Translations under genes and position numbers: made by a program | The notes under the pieces: generated by a model | What the model saw: the letters and a program-made list of their open reading frames with translations, nothing else | Told to the model about the DNA's origin: nothing | Database searches by the model: none | Shown: in pieces, positions 54,022-62,522 of the stretch | Numbering within the stretch: the first letter of the stretch is position 1 | How the letters are laid out: the number at the start of each line of letters is the position of its first letter | Origin: Persicimonas caeni | GTDB lineage: Bacteria; Myxococcota_A; Bradymonadia; Bradymonadales; Bradymonadaceae | Direction: 5' to 3' | Length of the DNA stretch: 64,000 nt | Assembly (NCBI RefSeq): GCF_006517175.1 | Contig: NZ_CP041186.1 | Coordinates: 5,545,074-5,609,073 of the forward strand

Positions 54022-55245
54022 ATGCGATATTCACGACACATTCTACTCCCCCTGCTGGTCGCCTCGCTCGTCGGCGTGGCCAGTCTGAGCGCTTGCTCCG
54101 ACGACGACGGCCCGGCCAACAACGCCCCCGTCGAAGATCCGGAGGCCGCCGAAGCGCGCCGCGCAGTCCTGTCGAGCCTCGGGGACGACGTCATCTTGGC
54201 GACTTACGCCGAGTTCGAGCAGAAGACCGACACGCTCGCCTCGGCAGCCGATGCTTACGCGGGCTCGCAGAGCGACGCCGACCGCCAGGCCGTCCAAGAC
54301 GCATGGCGAGAGGCGATGAACACCTGGCAGCGCGCCGAGATGTTCCAGATCGGCCCGGCCGGCCCCATGGGCGCGGTCGTCGGCGGCGAGGACCTGCGCG
54401 ACCAGATCTACTCGTGGCCCATCGTCAACCCGTGCCGCGTCGACCAAGAGCTCGTCGAGCAGAACTACACCGACGCCGAAAGCTTCGCCTCCGAGCCGGT
54501 CAACGTGCGCGGTCTCGACGCGATGGAGTACCTGCTCTTCGTCGAGGGCACCGAAAACGCCTGCGCGCCCAACAGCTCCATCAACACCGACGGCAGCTGG
54601 GAAGCCTTGAGCGCAGACGACATCACGAGCCGACGCGCCGCCTACGCCCAGACGCTCGCCGCCAATCTCGCCGAGCGCGCAGGCGAGCTTCGCCAGATGT
54701 GGGCTGCCGACGGCGGCAACTTCCTGGGTGAATTCAGCACCGCCGGCGCCGACAGCGAGACGTACGCGACCTCGCAAGAAGCGCTCAACGCCGTCAGCGA
54801 CGCGATGTTCTACCTCGACAAAGAGACCAAGGACATGAAGCTCGCCCAGCCCACCGGGCTGATCGACTGCGTCGAAGACGTCTGCCCCGAGGAGCGCGAG
54901 TCGCTGTGGGCCGACCACTCGCTGGCCAACGTGCGCAACAACCTCGTCGGCTTCCAGCAGCTCTTGACGGGTAACGAGGACGTCGACGGTTCGACCGGCA
55001 TCAACACCCTGCTTCGCGACATGGGCGCCGGCGACTTGGCCGACGACCTGAACGCGCGCATCGACGCGGCCATCGCCGCGGTCGACGCCGTCGACGGCAC
55101 GATGGCCGAGGCGCTGCAAAACGACCCGCAGTCGGTCATCGACGTCTACGACGCCACCAAGAGCGTCACCGATATCTTCAAGTCGCAGTTCTTCGACGTC
55201 CTCGACCTCGAAGTGCCCAAGCGCGGCGAGGGCGATAACGACTGA
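54022..55245 (+). CDS. Imelysin-family iron-regulated lipoprotein
   Basis: 407 residues. Lipobox GVASLSAC (Cys about 24). The imelysin/peptidase M75-like helical domain follows, with DAWREAMNTWQRAEMFQIGP, IYSWPIVNPCRVDQELV, VRGLDAMEYLLFVEG and FYLDKETKDMKLAQPTG. The family motif GxHxxE reads GLDAME here, so His is replaced by Asp. These proteins are thought to bind iron in the periplasm; no peptidase activity is expected. ATG 54022 opens the signal. It sits 83 bases after the DUF4856 gene. Confidence 0.92.
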   Translation: MRYSRHILLPLLVASLVGVASLSACSDDDGPANNAPVEDPEAAEARRAVLSSLGDDVILATYAEFEQKTDTLASAADAYAGSQSDADRQAVQDAWREAMNTWQRAEMFQIGPAGPMGAVVGGEDLRDQIYSWPIVNPCRVDQELVEQNYTDAESFASEPVNVRGLDAMEYLLFVEGTENACAPNSSINTDGSWEALSADDITSRRAAYAQTLAANLAERAGELRQMWAADGGNFLGEFSTAGADSETYATSQEALNAVSDAMFYLDKETKDMKLAQPTGLIDCVEDVCPEERESLWADHSLANVRNNLVGFQQLLTGNEDVDGSTGINTLLRDMGAGDLADDLNARIDAAIAAVDAVDGTMAEALQNDPQSVIDVYDATKSVTDIFKSQFFDVLDLEVPKRGEGDND

Positions 55246-55247
55246 TC

Positions 55248-56636
55248 ATGAGCGTCGCACCCGCCACAACCTGGTTGGACACCCTGCGAGAGCGGGCAGC
55301 CGAGCACGTCGACGTCAGCTCGCTGGCCGCTTTTCGCGTGCTCTTTGGCCTGATGATGTGCTTCGGCACCATCCGGTTCATGGCCTACGGGTGGGTCGAC
55401 CAGTTCTTCGCCGAGCCCGACTTTTTCTTCCACTTCTGGGGTTTCGAGTGGGTCGAAGTGCTCCCCCCGACGTGGATGCACGCCGCCTTCGCCGCGCTCG
55501 CCGTGCTGTCGTTTCTGGTGGCCATCGGCCTGTTCTACCGGTTCGCCATCGTCGGGTTCTTCGTGTTGTTCACCTACGTCGAGCTCATCGACGTGGCCAA
55601 CTATCTGAACCATTACTACCTGGTCAGCCTGCTGGCGCTGCTTCTGTGCTTTTTGCCTGCCAACGCCGCCTGGTCGGTCGACGCCAAGCTGTGGCCGCGG
55701 GTGCGCCGCGCCAAGATCCCGGCCTTTTACGTCTGGCTGCTCCGCTTCCAGGTGGGCACGGTCTACTTTTATGCGGGCGTGGCCAAGATCGGCACTGACT
55801 GGCTCATTCACGGTCAGCCGCTCAATATCTGGCTGAGCTCGCGCGTCGACACGCCCGTCATCGGTCCCTTTTTGGACATCTGGTGGATCGCCGTGGCGAT
55901 GGGCTGGGCGGGCATGCTCCACGACCTGCTGATGCCCTTTTTGCTGCTGTCGAAGAAGACGCGTCCCTACGCCTACGCCGTGCTCGTGGTCTTCCACGTG
56001 GCCACCGGCTACTTCTTTCGCATCGGCATGTTCCCGCTGATCATGATGGTCTCGGCGTCGATCTTCTTTCCGCCCGACTGGCCCAAGCGCTGGGTGCCCG
56101 AGAGGTTGTGGCCCGCGCCCGGGCAGTCGCAGGAGAGCCGCCGCTGGCAGACCCCGGCGATGGCCCTGGCGCTCGCCTTTTGCCTCTTGCAGGTGGCCAT
56201 GCCGCTTCGCTTTCTGGCGTACCCGGGCAACGTCTTGTGGAGCGAGCAGGGTATGCGCTGGTCGTGGAAGGTGATGCTGCGCGAGAAGAACGGCGCGGTG
56301 ACCTTTTTGGTCGACGTCGCCGGCCGCGAGCGCGCCTACCGCGTCTCGCCGTCGCGCTACCTGTCGTCGCACCAGGAGCGCGAGATGTCCGGCCAACCCG
56401 ACCTCATCTTGCAACTCGCCCACCACATCGGCGAGGAGTACCGAAGCAAGGGCTTCGAGGACGTCGAGGTGCGCGTCGACGCCCTCGTCTCCCTCAACGG
56501 GCGCAAGCCTCAGGCAATGATCGACCCGACCGTCGATCTCATGACCGTCGACGACGGCGTCGCCCCCGCCCACTGGATTTTACCCGGCCCGACGCAACCG
56601 CCGCCGCGGTTGGGCCGGATGACGATGGGTCAGTAG
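55248..56636 (+). CDS. HTTM-domain membrane protein (gamma-carboxylase-like)
   Basis: 462-residue protein with about eight to ten membrane helices. It matches the HTTM/vitamin K-dependent gamma-carboxylase-like family: SSLAAFRVLFGLMMCFGTIRF, NHYYLVSLLALLLCFLPAN and the conserved RFQVGTVYFYAGVAKIGTDWLIHGQPL around residues 165-190. The C-terminal part is soluble (WKVMLREKNGAVTFLV). It begins two bases after the imelysin stop and so is translationally linked to it. Its role in iron acquisition is unknown, although the same order occurs in other bacteria. Confidence 0.9.
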   Translation: MSVAPATTWLDTLRERAAEHVDVSSLAAFRVLFGLMMCFGTIRFMAYGWVDQFFAEPDFFFHFWGFEWVEVLPPTWMHAAFAALAVLSFLVAIGLFYRFAIVGFFVLFTYVELIDVANYLNHYYLVSLLALLLCFLPANAAWSVDAKLWPRVRRAKIPAFYVWLLRFQVGTVYFYAGVAKIGTDWLIHGQPLNIWLSSRVDTPVIGPFLDIWWIAVAMGWAGMLHDLLMPFLLLSKKTRPYAYAVLVVFHVATGYFFRIGMFPLIMMVSASIFFPPDWPKRWVPERLWPAPGQSQESRRWQTPAMALALAFCLLQVAMPLRFLAYPGNVLWSEQGMRWSWKVMLREKNGAVTFLVDVAGRERAYRVSPSRYLSSHQEREMSGQPDLILQLAHHIGEEYRSKGFEDVEVRVDALVSLNGRKPQAMIDPTVDLMTVDDGVAPAHWILPGPTQPPPRLGRMTMGQ

Positions 56637-56642
56637 CGGAGC

Positions 56643-56698
56643 GGGGGCTTGCCCCCAGCGGAGCCAGCGCCCGTGCAGCCCCGAGGCTCGCCTCGGGG
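56643..56698. repeat. Paired GC hairpins between HTTM and TonB receptor genes
   Basis: GGGGGC-TT-GCCCCC (56643-56656) and CCCCGAGG-CTCG-CCTCGGGG (56679-56698). No T-run follows, so they may cause partial attenuation or stabilise mRNA ends inside the operon. Confidence 0.65.
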
Positions 56699-56762
56699 TG
56701 AACCGTGCGCCACCTGAACAAAGCTCAATTGTAGAAGTTTCGTCCAAACCGGAAGCAGTCCC

Positions 56763-59114
56763 ATGAACGCAACGCAGTACCGACGCATTCTCTCCATCGC
56801 TCTTCTGGCCGGCTCGCTGGCCGCTCCTGCCGGTCTTGTCGCCCAGGAGGCGTCCGACGAGGCGGGCGAAGAAGACGTCTTCATCGTCGTTCCCGAGGAG
56901 GGCGAGGAAGGTGAGGAAGTCGACGACGATGAGGACGCCGGTCTGGCCGACGAGGCCGAAGAGGAGTCGCGCGAGGTGCTCGTCGAAGAGGTCGACGACG
57001 ACGCGGTGCGCCTCGAAGACGTCGAGGTGCGCGCCGAGCGCATCCAGAACGTCGGCGGCGTCGCCCACGAGCTCGACGAAGAGGAACTCGAGCGCCTCGA
57101 GTACGACGACCCCCACGCCGTGCTCCTGCAGGTGCCCGGCGTGTACGTGCGCCCCGAAGAGGGCTTCGGGCTGCGCCCCAATATCGGCATGCGCGGCGCC
57201 AACGCCGAGCGCAGCAAGAAGGTCGCGCTCATGGAGGACGGCGTGCTCTTCGGCCCCGCCCCCTATGCGGCGCCCGCGGCCTACTACTTTCCGATCATCA
57301 ACCGCATGGTCGGCGTCGAGGTCTTCAAGGGCCCGGCGGCCATCCAATACGGCCCGAACACCATCGGCGGGGCGATCAACTGGCAGACGCGCGACATCCC
57401 GCGCGACGGCCAGACGGGCGGCATCGACGTCAACGCCGGCAGCTACTTCACCGGCAAGGCCCACGGCTACTACGGGGCGAGCAGCGACTGGGGCGGCTTC
57501 CTTCTCGAGGGCGTCCACTGGCAATCAGACGGCTTCAAAGAGCTCGACGGCGGCGGCGACACCGGATTCAACCGCCAGGAGATCATGGCCAAGGGCAGCC
57601 TGAACACCGACCGCAGCAAGTCGGTGGTCCACGAGCTCACCCTCAAGGCGGGCTACTCGCGCGAGCACTCCAACGAGACCTACCTGGGGCTGACCGACGA
57701 GGACTTCGAGGCCAACCCGCTGCGCCGCTACCCCGCAAGCCAGCTCGACGAGATGGACTGGGACCGCACCCAGCTCGAGCTTCGCTACCGGCTGGCCGTC
57801 GACACGAGCTTCGACGTCGACGTCGCCGCCTACCGCCACGACTTCCAGCGCACCTGGTTCAAGCTCAACGGCTTCGTCGACCCCACGCCGCTCCAAGAGA
57901 TCTTGGACAGCCCCGACAGCGGCCGCCGCGCAGTGCTCTACGACGTGCTCACCGGCCGGCAAGACTCGACGGTCGAAGGCGAGACCCTGTTGGTCGGCGC
58001 CAACGCCCGTGAGTTCGTCTCCCAGGGCATCCAGGCCATCGCCCAGCACCGAAGCTACGGCGACGGCTGGTACAACCAGCTCGAGACCGGCGTGCGCCTG
58101 CACAACGACTGGATCGAGCGCAACCACACCGAAGACCAGTTTTTGATGCGCTCGGGCGACCTCGTCTCCAACGACGCGCCCACCGCCACGACCACCCGAA
58201 ACCGCGGCGAGGCGCTCGCCCTGGCGGCGCACGTGCTCGACGAGTTCTTCATCGCCGACTTCACGTTTACCCCCGGGCTTCGCTTCGAGTATATCCTGAC
58301 CGACTTCACCAATCGGCTGACCGACGAGACGACCGACAACACCCAGTCGATCCTCATCCCGGGCCTGGGCGTCCACTACGCGCTCACCGAAAAACTCGGC
58401 GTCCTCGCCGGCGCCTACCGCGGCTTCAGCCCCGTCTCGCCGGGCCAGCCCGACGGCGTCGAGCCCGAAACCAGCGTCAACTACGAAGCCGGCGTGCGCT
58501 TCGCCGACGAGAAGACCGGCACCTTGCTCGAAGCCATCGGCTTCTTCAACGACTACGGCAACCTCATCGGCGAGTGCTCCTTTTCGGTCGGCTGCGACGA
58601 GCAGCTCGTCGACCGCCAGTTCAACGCCGGCGACGTCCACGTCTGGGGCGCCGAACTCGTCGCCGCGCACACCTTCGCGCTGGGCGGCGACTGGTTCCTT
58701 CCCGGCCGCCTCGCCTACACCTTCACCGAATCGGACTTCCAGACGAGCTTCACCTCCGGCAACCCGCAATTCGGCGAGGTCGAGGAGGGCGACGAGCTCC
58801 CCTACGTCCCCACCCACCAGGCCTCGGTGCAACTGGGCGTGACCGACCAGACCTTCGCGCTCAACACCCGGCTGACCTACGTCGGCCAGATGCTCGAAGA
58901 GGCCGGCAAGGCCGACGACGAGGACGTGCGCACCACCGAGCGCTACGCGCTGATCGACCTCTTGGCGAGCTACGAATTCTTCGACGGCTTCAAAGCCTAC
59001 GGCAAGGTGAGCAACGTGCTGGGCACCCAGGCCATCGCCTCGCGCCGCCCCTACGGCGCGCGGCCCCTGGCGCCCTTTATGGCGCGGTTGGGCTTGAAGT
59101 ATGACTTCGAGTGA
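56763..59114 (+). CDS. TonB-dependent outer-membrane receptor (FecA-like)
   Basis: 783 residues. Signal peptide to about AQEA (28-30). A strikingly acidic stretch (residues 30-87) follows, containing DVFIVV, which may serve as the TonB box. The plug domain covers about 88-215 (GVYVRPEEGFGLRPNIGMRGANAERSKKVALMEDG, then KGPAAIQYGPNTIGGAINW). The rest is a 22-strand barrel ending GLKYDFE; the final residue is Glu rather than the usual aromatic. It closes the iron operon and likely imports a ferric chelate; ligand unknown. Confidence 0.94.
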   Translation: MNATQYRRILSIALLAGSLAAPAGLVAQEASDEAGEEDVFIVVPEEGEEGEEVDDDEDAGLADEAEEESREVLVEEVDDDAVRLEDVEVRAERIQNVGGVAHELDEEELERLEYDDPHAVLLQVPGVYVRPEEGFGLRPNIGMRGANAERSKKVALMEDGVLFGPAPYAAPAAYYFPIINRMVGVEVFKGPAAIQYGPNTIGGAINWQTRDIPRDGQTGGIDVNAGSYFTGKAHGYYGASSDWGGFLLEGVHWQSDGFKELDGGGDTGFNRQEIMAKGSLNTDRSKSVVHELTLKAGYSREHSNETYLGLTDEDFEANPLRRYPASQLDEMDWDRTQLELRYRLAVDTSFDVDVAAYRHDFQRTWFKLNGFVDPTPLQEILDSPDSGRRAVLYDVLTGRQDSTVEGETLLVGANAREFVSQGIQAIAQHRSYGDGWYNQLETGVRLHNDWIERNHTEDQFLMRSGDLVSNDAPTATTTRNRGEALALAAHVLDEFFIADFTFTPGLRFEYILTDFTNRLTDETTDNTQSILIPGLGVHYALTEKLGVLAGAYRGFSPVSPGQPDGVEPETSVNYEAGVRFADEKTGTLLEAIGFFNDYGNLIGECSFSVGCDEQLVDRQFNAGDVHVWGAELVAAHTFALGGDWFLPGRLAYTFTESDFQTSFTSGNPQFGEVEEGDELPYVPTHQASVQLGVTDQTFALNTRLTYVGQMLEEAGKADDEDVRTTERYALIDLLASYEFFDGFKAYGKVSNVLGTQAIASRRPYGARPLAPFMARLGLKYDFE

Positions 59115-59134
59115 GGGTGGTGTTGCGGAGAGGA

Positions 59135-59304
59135 AGGCGTAGCTTGTTGGCGCCCCCCATCCGCCCTTCGCTTCGCTACGGGCACCTTCCCCCAGGGGAA
59201 GGGCTGCCTTAGCTCACTTGGACTACGTAGCTTTTCGCAGGGTCATCCCTTCCCCTGGGGGAAGGTGGCTCGAGCGCGGTTTAGCTCGAGTCGGATGGGG
59301 GCAC
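59135..59304. repeat. Dispersed palindromic repeat, family C copy 2
   Basis: Same layout as 7753-7961: GGCGCCCCCCATCCG, then CACCTTCCCCCAGGGGAAGG, CCTTCCCCTGGGGGAAGGTG, and CGGATGGGGGCACC. Complementary changes in both inner arms (A in one, T in the other) keep the pairing. Confidence 0.82.
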
Positions 59305-59412
59305 CGCAAAGCAAGGAGTCGCAACTCGCAACCGCACCGAGACCACGGGCAAAGCGGTTGCCCGCACCCGTCCAGTGCAGTAAAACTACCGGGCGCCTGA
59401 ACAAAACCGAGG

Positions 59413-62400
59413 ATGCCCGTGAAGCTTATCCGCCAAACCAAGCTGCACTATCGCAGCGGTAAGTCCGACAAGGTCTACGAGGTCGATCTGTGCGAGGCCG
59501 GCGACGGCGAGTTCGTCGTCAATTTTCGCTACGGTCGCCGCGGGACGACTCTTCGAGAGGGCACGAAGACGCCCTTTCCCGAGTCGCGCGCCAAGGCCGA
59601 CCAGATCTTCGACGACCTCGTCGCCAGCAAAGTCAAGAAGGGCTACAAGTACACCTCGGAGTCGAGTTCGCTCTCGGAGGTGCCTTCCTCGCCGCGAGAG
59701 ACCGCGGCCGATACCACCGAAAATGATCCACGTGTAACAGCGACCCTGCGGCGCATCCAGCGCGCGGCGCGCGGCGAGCCGGCGCAGTCGGATTGGAAGC
59801 TGTCGCGGGCGATTTGGACCGCCGGGGCCTGGAAGCTCTCGCAGGCCGCCGACGCCATCGCGCAACTCGCGATGCAGTCCGACGACCACTTTTTGGTGTG
59901 GTCGAGCGTCTGGGCGCTGGGGCGTTGTGGCACCGGCGAGCATGTCCAGGCGCTCGATGTCATCGAGGGGCGCGAGTCGGCGAGTGCGTCGCTTCGGAGC
60001 CTGGCGCGTGTGGCCAAGATGATGCTCGCCGACGACGCGCAGCGCCAACGATTCGCCGACGCCGAGCTCGCCAAGCTTCCCGGGCCGGCGCGTGCCGGGA
60101 TCCTCGCCGAGGATAAGGCCGAGCTCTTCGAGGCGTTGCTGGCGTATCTTCGCAACGATGACGCCGACAAAGACCTGGGCTCGCAGCTCTTCGCCGTGGC
60201 GATGGACCGTCCTTGGGTGCGCGAGGCGATTCACGAGCTCGTCTGCGAGCTCGCGCCCAACGAGCGTTCGATGGCCTTTTTGCGGCGCACGCTCAAAGCC
60301 GCCGAGATGGTCATGGACGCCGAGCTGTACGGCGCGCTCGTCAAGAAGTTCGAGACCTCGCCGGGGCGCGGCTCGGCGCGTTGGAATTGGCGAAAGAGTG
60401 CGTGGGGCAGGGCGCCGGCGTTTTCGTCGAAGACCAAGGCCTACTTCCAGCGCCGCTTCGTGCGCCACCTTCGCCGCCTCGGCGAGAGCGGGCGGCCCGA
60501 GTTGTTCATCCCGTTGGCGACCGGCGTGTTGCTCTCGAACGACGACCAGATCCAGCAGCCGAGCGAGGACCAACGGGTCGACTGGCGTTGGGACTGGGAC
60601 GCGCGTCGGTACCAGCGCATCGAACAGTACGCGCCGCGCTACTCGAAGCATCACTGCTTTATTTGGCTGCTTCGCGGCGAAGGTCAGTCGCTGCACCGGC
60701 CGGGCGGGGCGCTTCGTTGGTGGTATCGCGACGGCGCCGAGCGCGGGCATGCCGCGCGACGCGAGGAGCCTTTTGGAGAGCTGTGGGACCAGGCGCCCGA
60801 CGCCATCTTGCACCTGATGCGCCACGCGCGCTCCGAAGAGGTGCAGCGCTTTGCGGTGCGCGTGTTTCGCGCCAACCCGGCCTTCGAGGGCGAGGTCGAC
60901 AACGCGCTGCTCGGTGACCTGCTGCAGAGTTGGTGCGATGCGACCGCCGAGCTCGCCCTCGAGCTGGCGAAGGTGCGCTGGGACCCGAATAACCCCGACG
61001 GCTTGCTCCTGCTCGCCGTGCTTCGCTCGAAGCTCGCCGAGGCGCGCACACTCGGTCTGCAGTGGCTCGACCGCACGCAGCACACGCTGGGCAAGGACGC
61101 TTCCTTTTTGGCGGGGCTGGCTTTCCTCCAGCATGACGACGTTCGGGAGCGCGCTCGAAGCTTTGCCAAGACGCTCTATCTCGGCCGCGACGAGCAGAAG
61201 CGCGTGGTCGGGTTGGTGGTCTCGGCGTTGGTGAGCATGACCGATCCCGACGACGAGAGCGTCGCTGCGCATGCGGCCGACTTCGTGCTCCTCATCGCCG
61301 GCGACGTCTTGTCCGAGGTGGCCGGCGACCACGTGGCCGAGCTGCTCGCCCATCCCCTCGAGGGATGCCAGCAGCTCGGCGTGAGGGCGCTGCTCGGGCG
61401 AAGCTCGCTCAATGGGCTACCCGACGCGCTGCTCCTGGCGCCGCTCTCGTCGGAGTACGGCTCGGTGCGACGCTTGGGCATGCAGCTGTTACAGCGGCTG
61501 AGCGACCTGCAGCTCGCCGAGCGCGCCGACCTCATCGCCGGCTTCGGAACCTCCGAGTACCCCGAGCTTCGCCAAGAGGCGCGTCCGCTCATCGAGCGAC
61601 TCGTCGCCAAAGACGCCGAGTTGGGGCGCGACCTCGTCGAGCGCTGGTACCCGCTGTTGCTCCGCGAGGAGCAGTTCGAGGGGCTCCACGGCCAGCTCTA
61701 CGAGCTGTTGACCGACCCATTGGGGGACTACCTCGACGCGATCCCCGACGGCTCGTTCCGGCGCATGCTCACGTTGAAGTACGCCCACGCGCAGCTGCTC
61801 GGCTTCGAGCTTCTGAAGCGAGAGGTTCGCCTCGTAGACGAGCCGCTCGACACGCTCATCGAGTGGGCGAGTCACGAGTTGCTGGTGTTGCGCGAAGCCG
61901 TGCGCGCACACTTCGCGCGTTTCCCGCAGCGCCTTCGCTCGAACCCGGGCGCGATGATGCCGATGCTCGAGACGAACTGGGACGACACGCGCGAGTGGGC
62001 GTTCGAGTTCTGTCGAGACGAGATTCCCGAGGAGGCGTGGGACCCCGAGGCGCTGGTCGCCATCTGCGACAGCGTGGACGAGCGCGTCCAGAGCTTCGGG
62101 CGCGAGATGATCACCCGCAGGTTTCGCGCCGAGCACGGCCACCTCTACCTGCAGCGGCTCAGCGAGCACCCCACCGTCGAGCTGCAGATCTTTGCGACCA
62201 ACTACCTGACGCGCTTTGCCGCCGACGACCCCGAGGCGCTCCAGAGCCTCGACCACTACTTTCGCGCGGTGCTGTCGAAGATCGGCGCGGGACGTGTGGC
62301 CAAAGATCGCGTGCTCGCGTTTTTGGAGGCCGAGGCGGCCAAGGATGTCGAAGCGGCGCGCTACGTCGAGGGGTTGCTGCGCCGGCAGGTGGCCACGGTG

Positions 62401-62520
62401 TCCGTGACCGACAAGGCAGCGTGCATCAAGGTCTTGGCCAAGGTGCGCCGCCAGTGGCCCGAGCTCCCGAGCGCGCTGACCCGTAACGCCCCATCTGTTT
62501 ACTCACCCGAGGCGAACTGA
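59413..62520 (+). CDS. WGR-domain giant protein with helical repeats (MolR-like)
   Basis: 1035 residues, cytoplasmic. Residues 1-80 are a WGR domain (KSDKVYEVDLCEAGDGEFVVNFRYGRRG, with YGRRG in place of WGR), known from PARPs and bacterial relatives as a nucleic-acid-binding module. The remainder is helical and repetitive (LGRCG, LALELAKVRWDP, RALLGRSSLNGLP, and so on), consistent with HEAT-like repeats. E. coli MolR has a related architecture. GAGG precedes the ATG. The stop is two bases before the next ATG, so the two products probably act together. Exact function unknown. Confidence 0.82.
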   Translation: MPVKLIRQTKLHYRSGKSDKVYEVDLCEAGDGEFVVNFRYGRRGTTLREGTKTPFPESRAKADQIFDDLVASKVKKGYKYTSESSSLSEVPSSPRETAADTTENDPRVTATLRRIQRAARGEPAQSDWKLSRAIWTAGAWKLSQAADAIAQLAMQSDDHFLVWSSVWALGRCGTGEHVQALDVIEGRESASASLRSLARVAKMMLADDAQRQRFADAELAKLPGPARAGILAEDKAELFEALLAYLRNDDADKDLGSQLFAVAMDRPWVREAIHELVCELAPNERSMAFLRRTLKAAEMVMDAELYGALVKKFETSPGRGSARWNWRKSAWGRAPAFSSKTKAYFQRRFVRHLRRLGESGRPELFIPLATGVLLSNDDQIQQPSEDQRVDWRWDWDARRYQRIEQYAPRYSKHHCFIWLLRGEGQSLHRPGGALRWWYRDGAERGHAARREEPFGELWDQAPDAILHLMRHARSEEVQRFAVRVFRANPAFEGEVDNALLGDLLQSWCDATAELALELAKVRWDPNNPDGLLLLAVLRSKLAEARTLGLQWLDRTQHTLGKDASFLAGLAFLQHDDVRERARSFAKTLYLGRDEQKRVVGLVVSALVSMTDPDDESVAAHAADFVLLIAGDVLSEVAGDHVAELLAHPLEGCQQLGVRALLGRSSLNGLPDALLLAPLSSEYGSVRRLGMQLLQRLSDLQLAERADLIAGFGTSEYPELRQEARPLIERLVAKDAELGRDLVERWYPLLLREEQFEGLHGQLYELLTDPLGDYLDAIPDGSFRRMLTLKYAHAQLLGFELLKREVRLVDEPLDTLIEWASHELLVLREAVRAHFARFPQRLRSNPGAMMPMLETNWDDTREWAFEFCRDEIPEEAWDPEALVAICDSVDERVQSFGREMITRRFRAEHGHLYLQRLSEHPTVELQIFATNYLTRFAADDPEALQSLDHYFRAVLSKIGAGRVAKDRVLAFLEAEAAKDVEAARYVEGLLRRQVATVSVTDKAACIKVLAKVRRQWPELPSALTRNAPSVYSPEAN

Positions 62521-62522
62521 GC

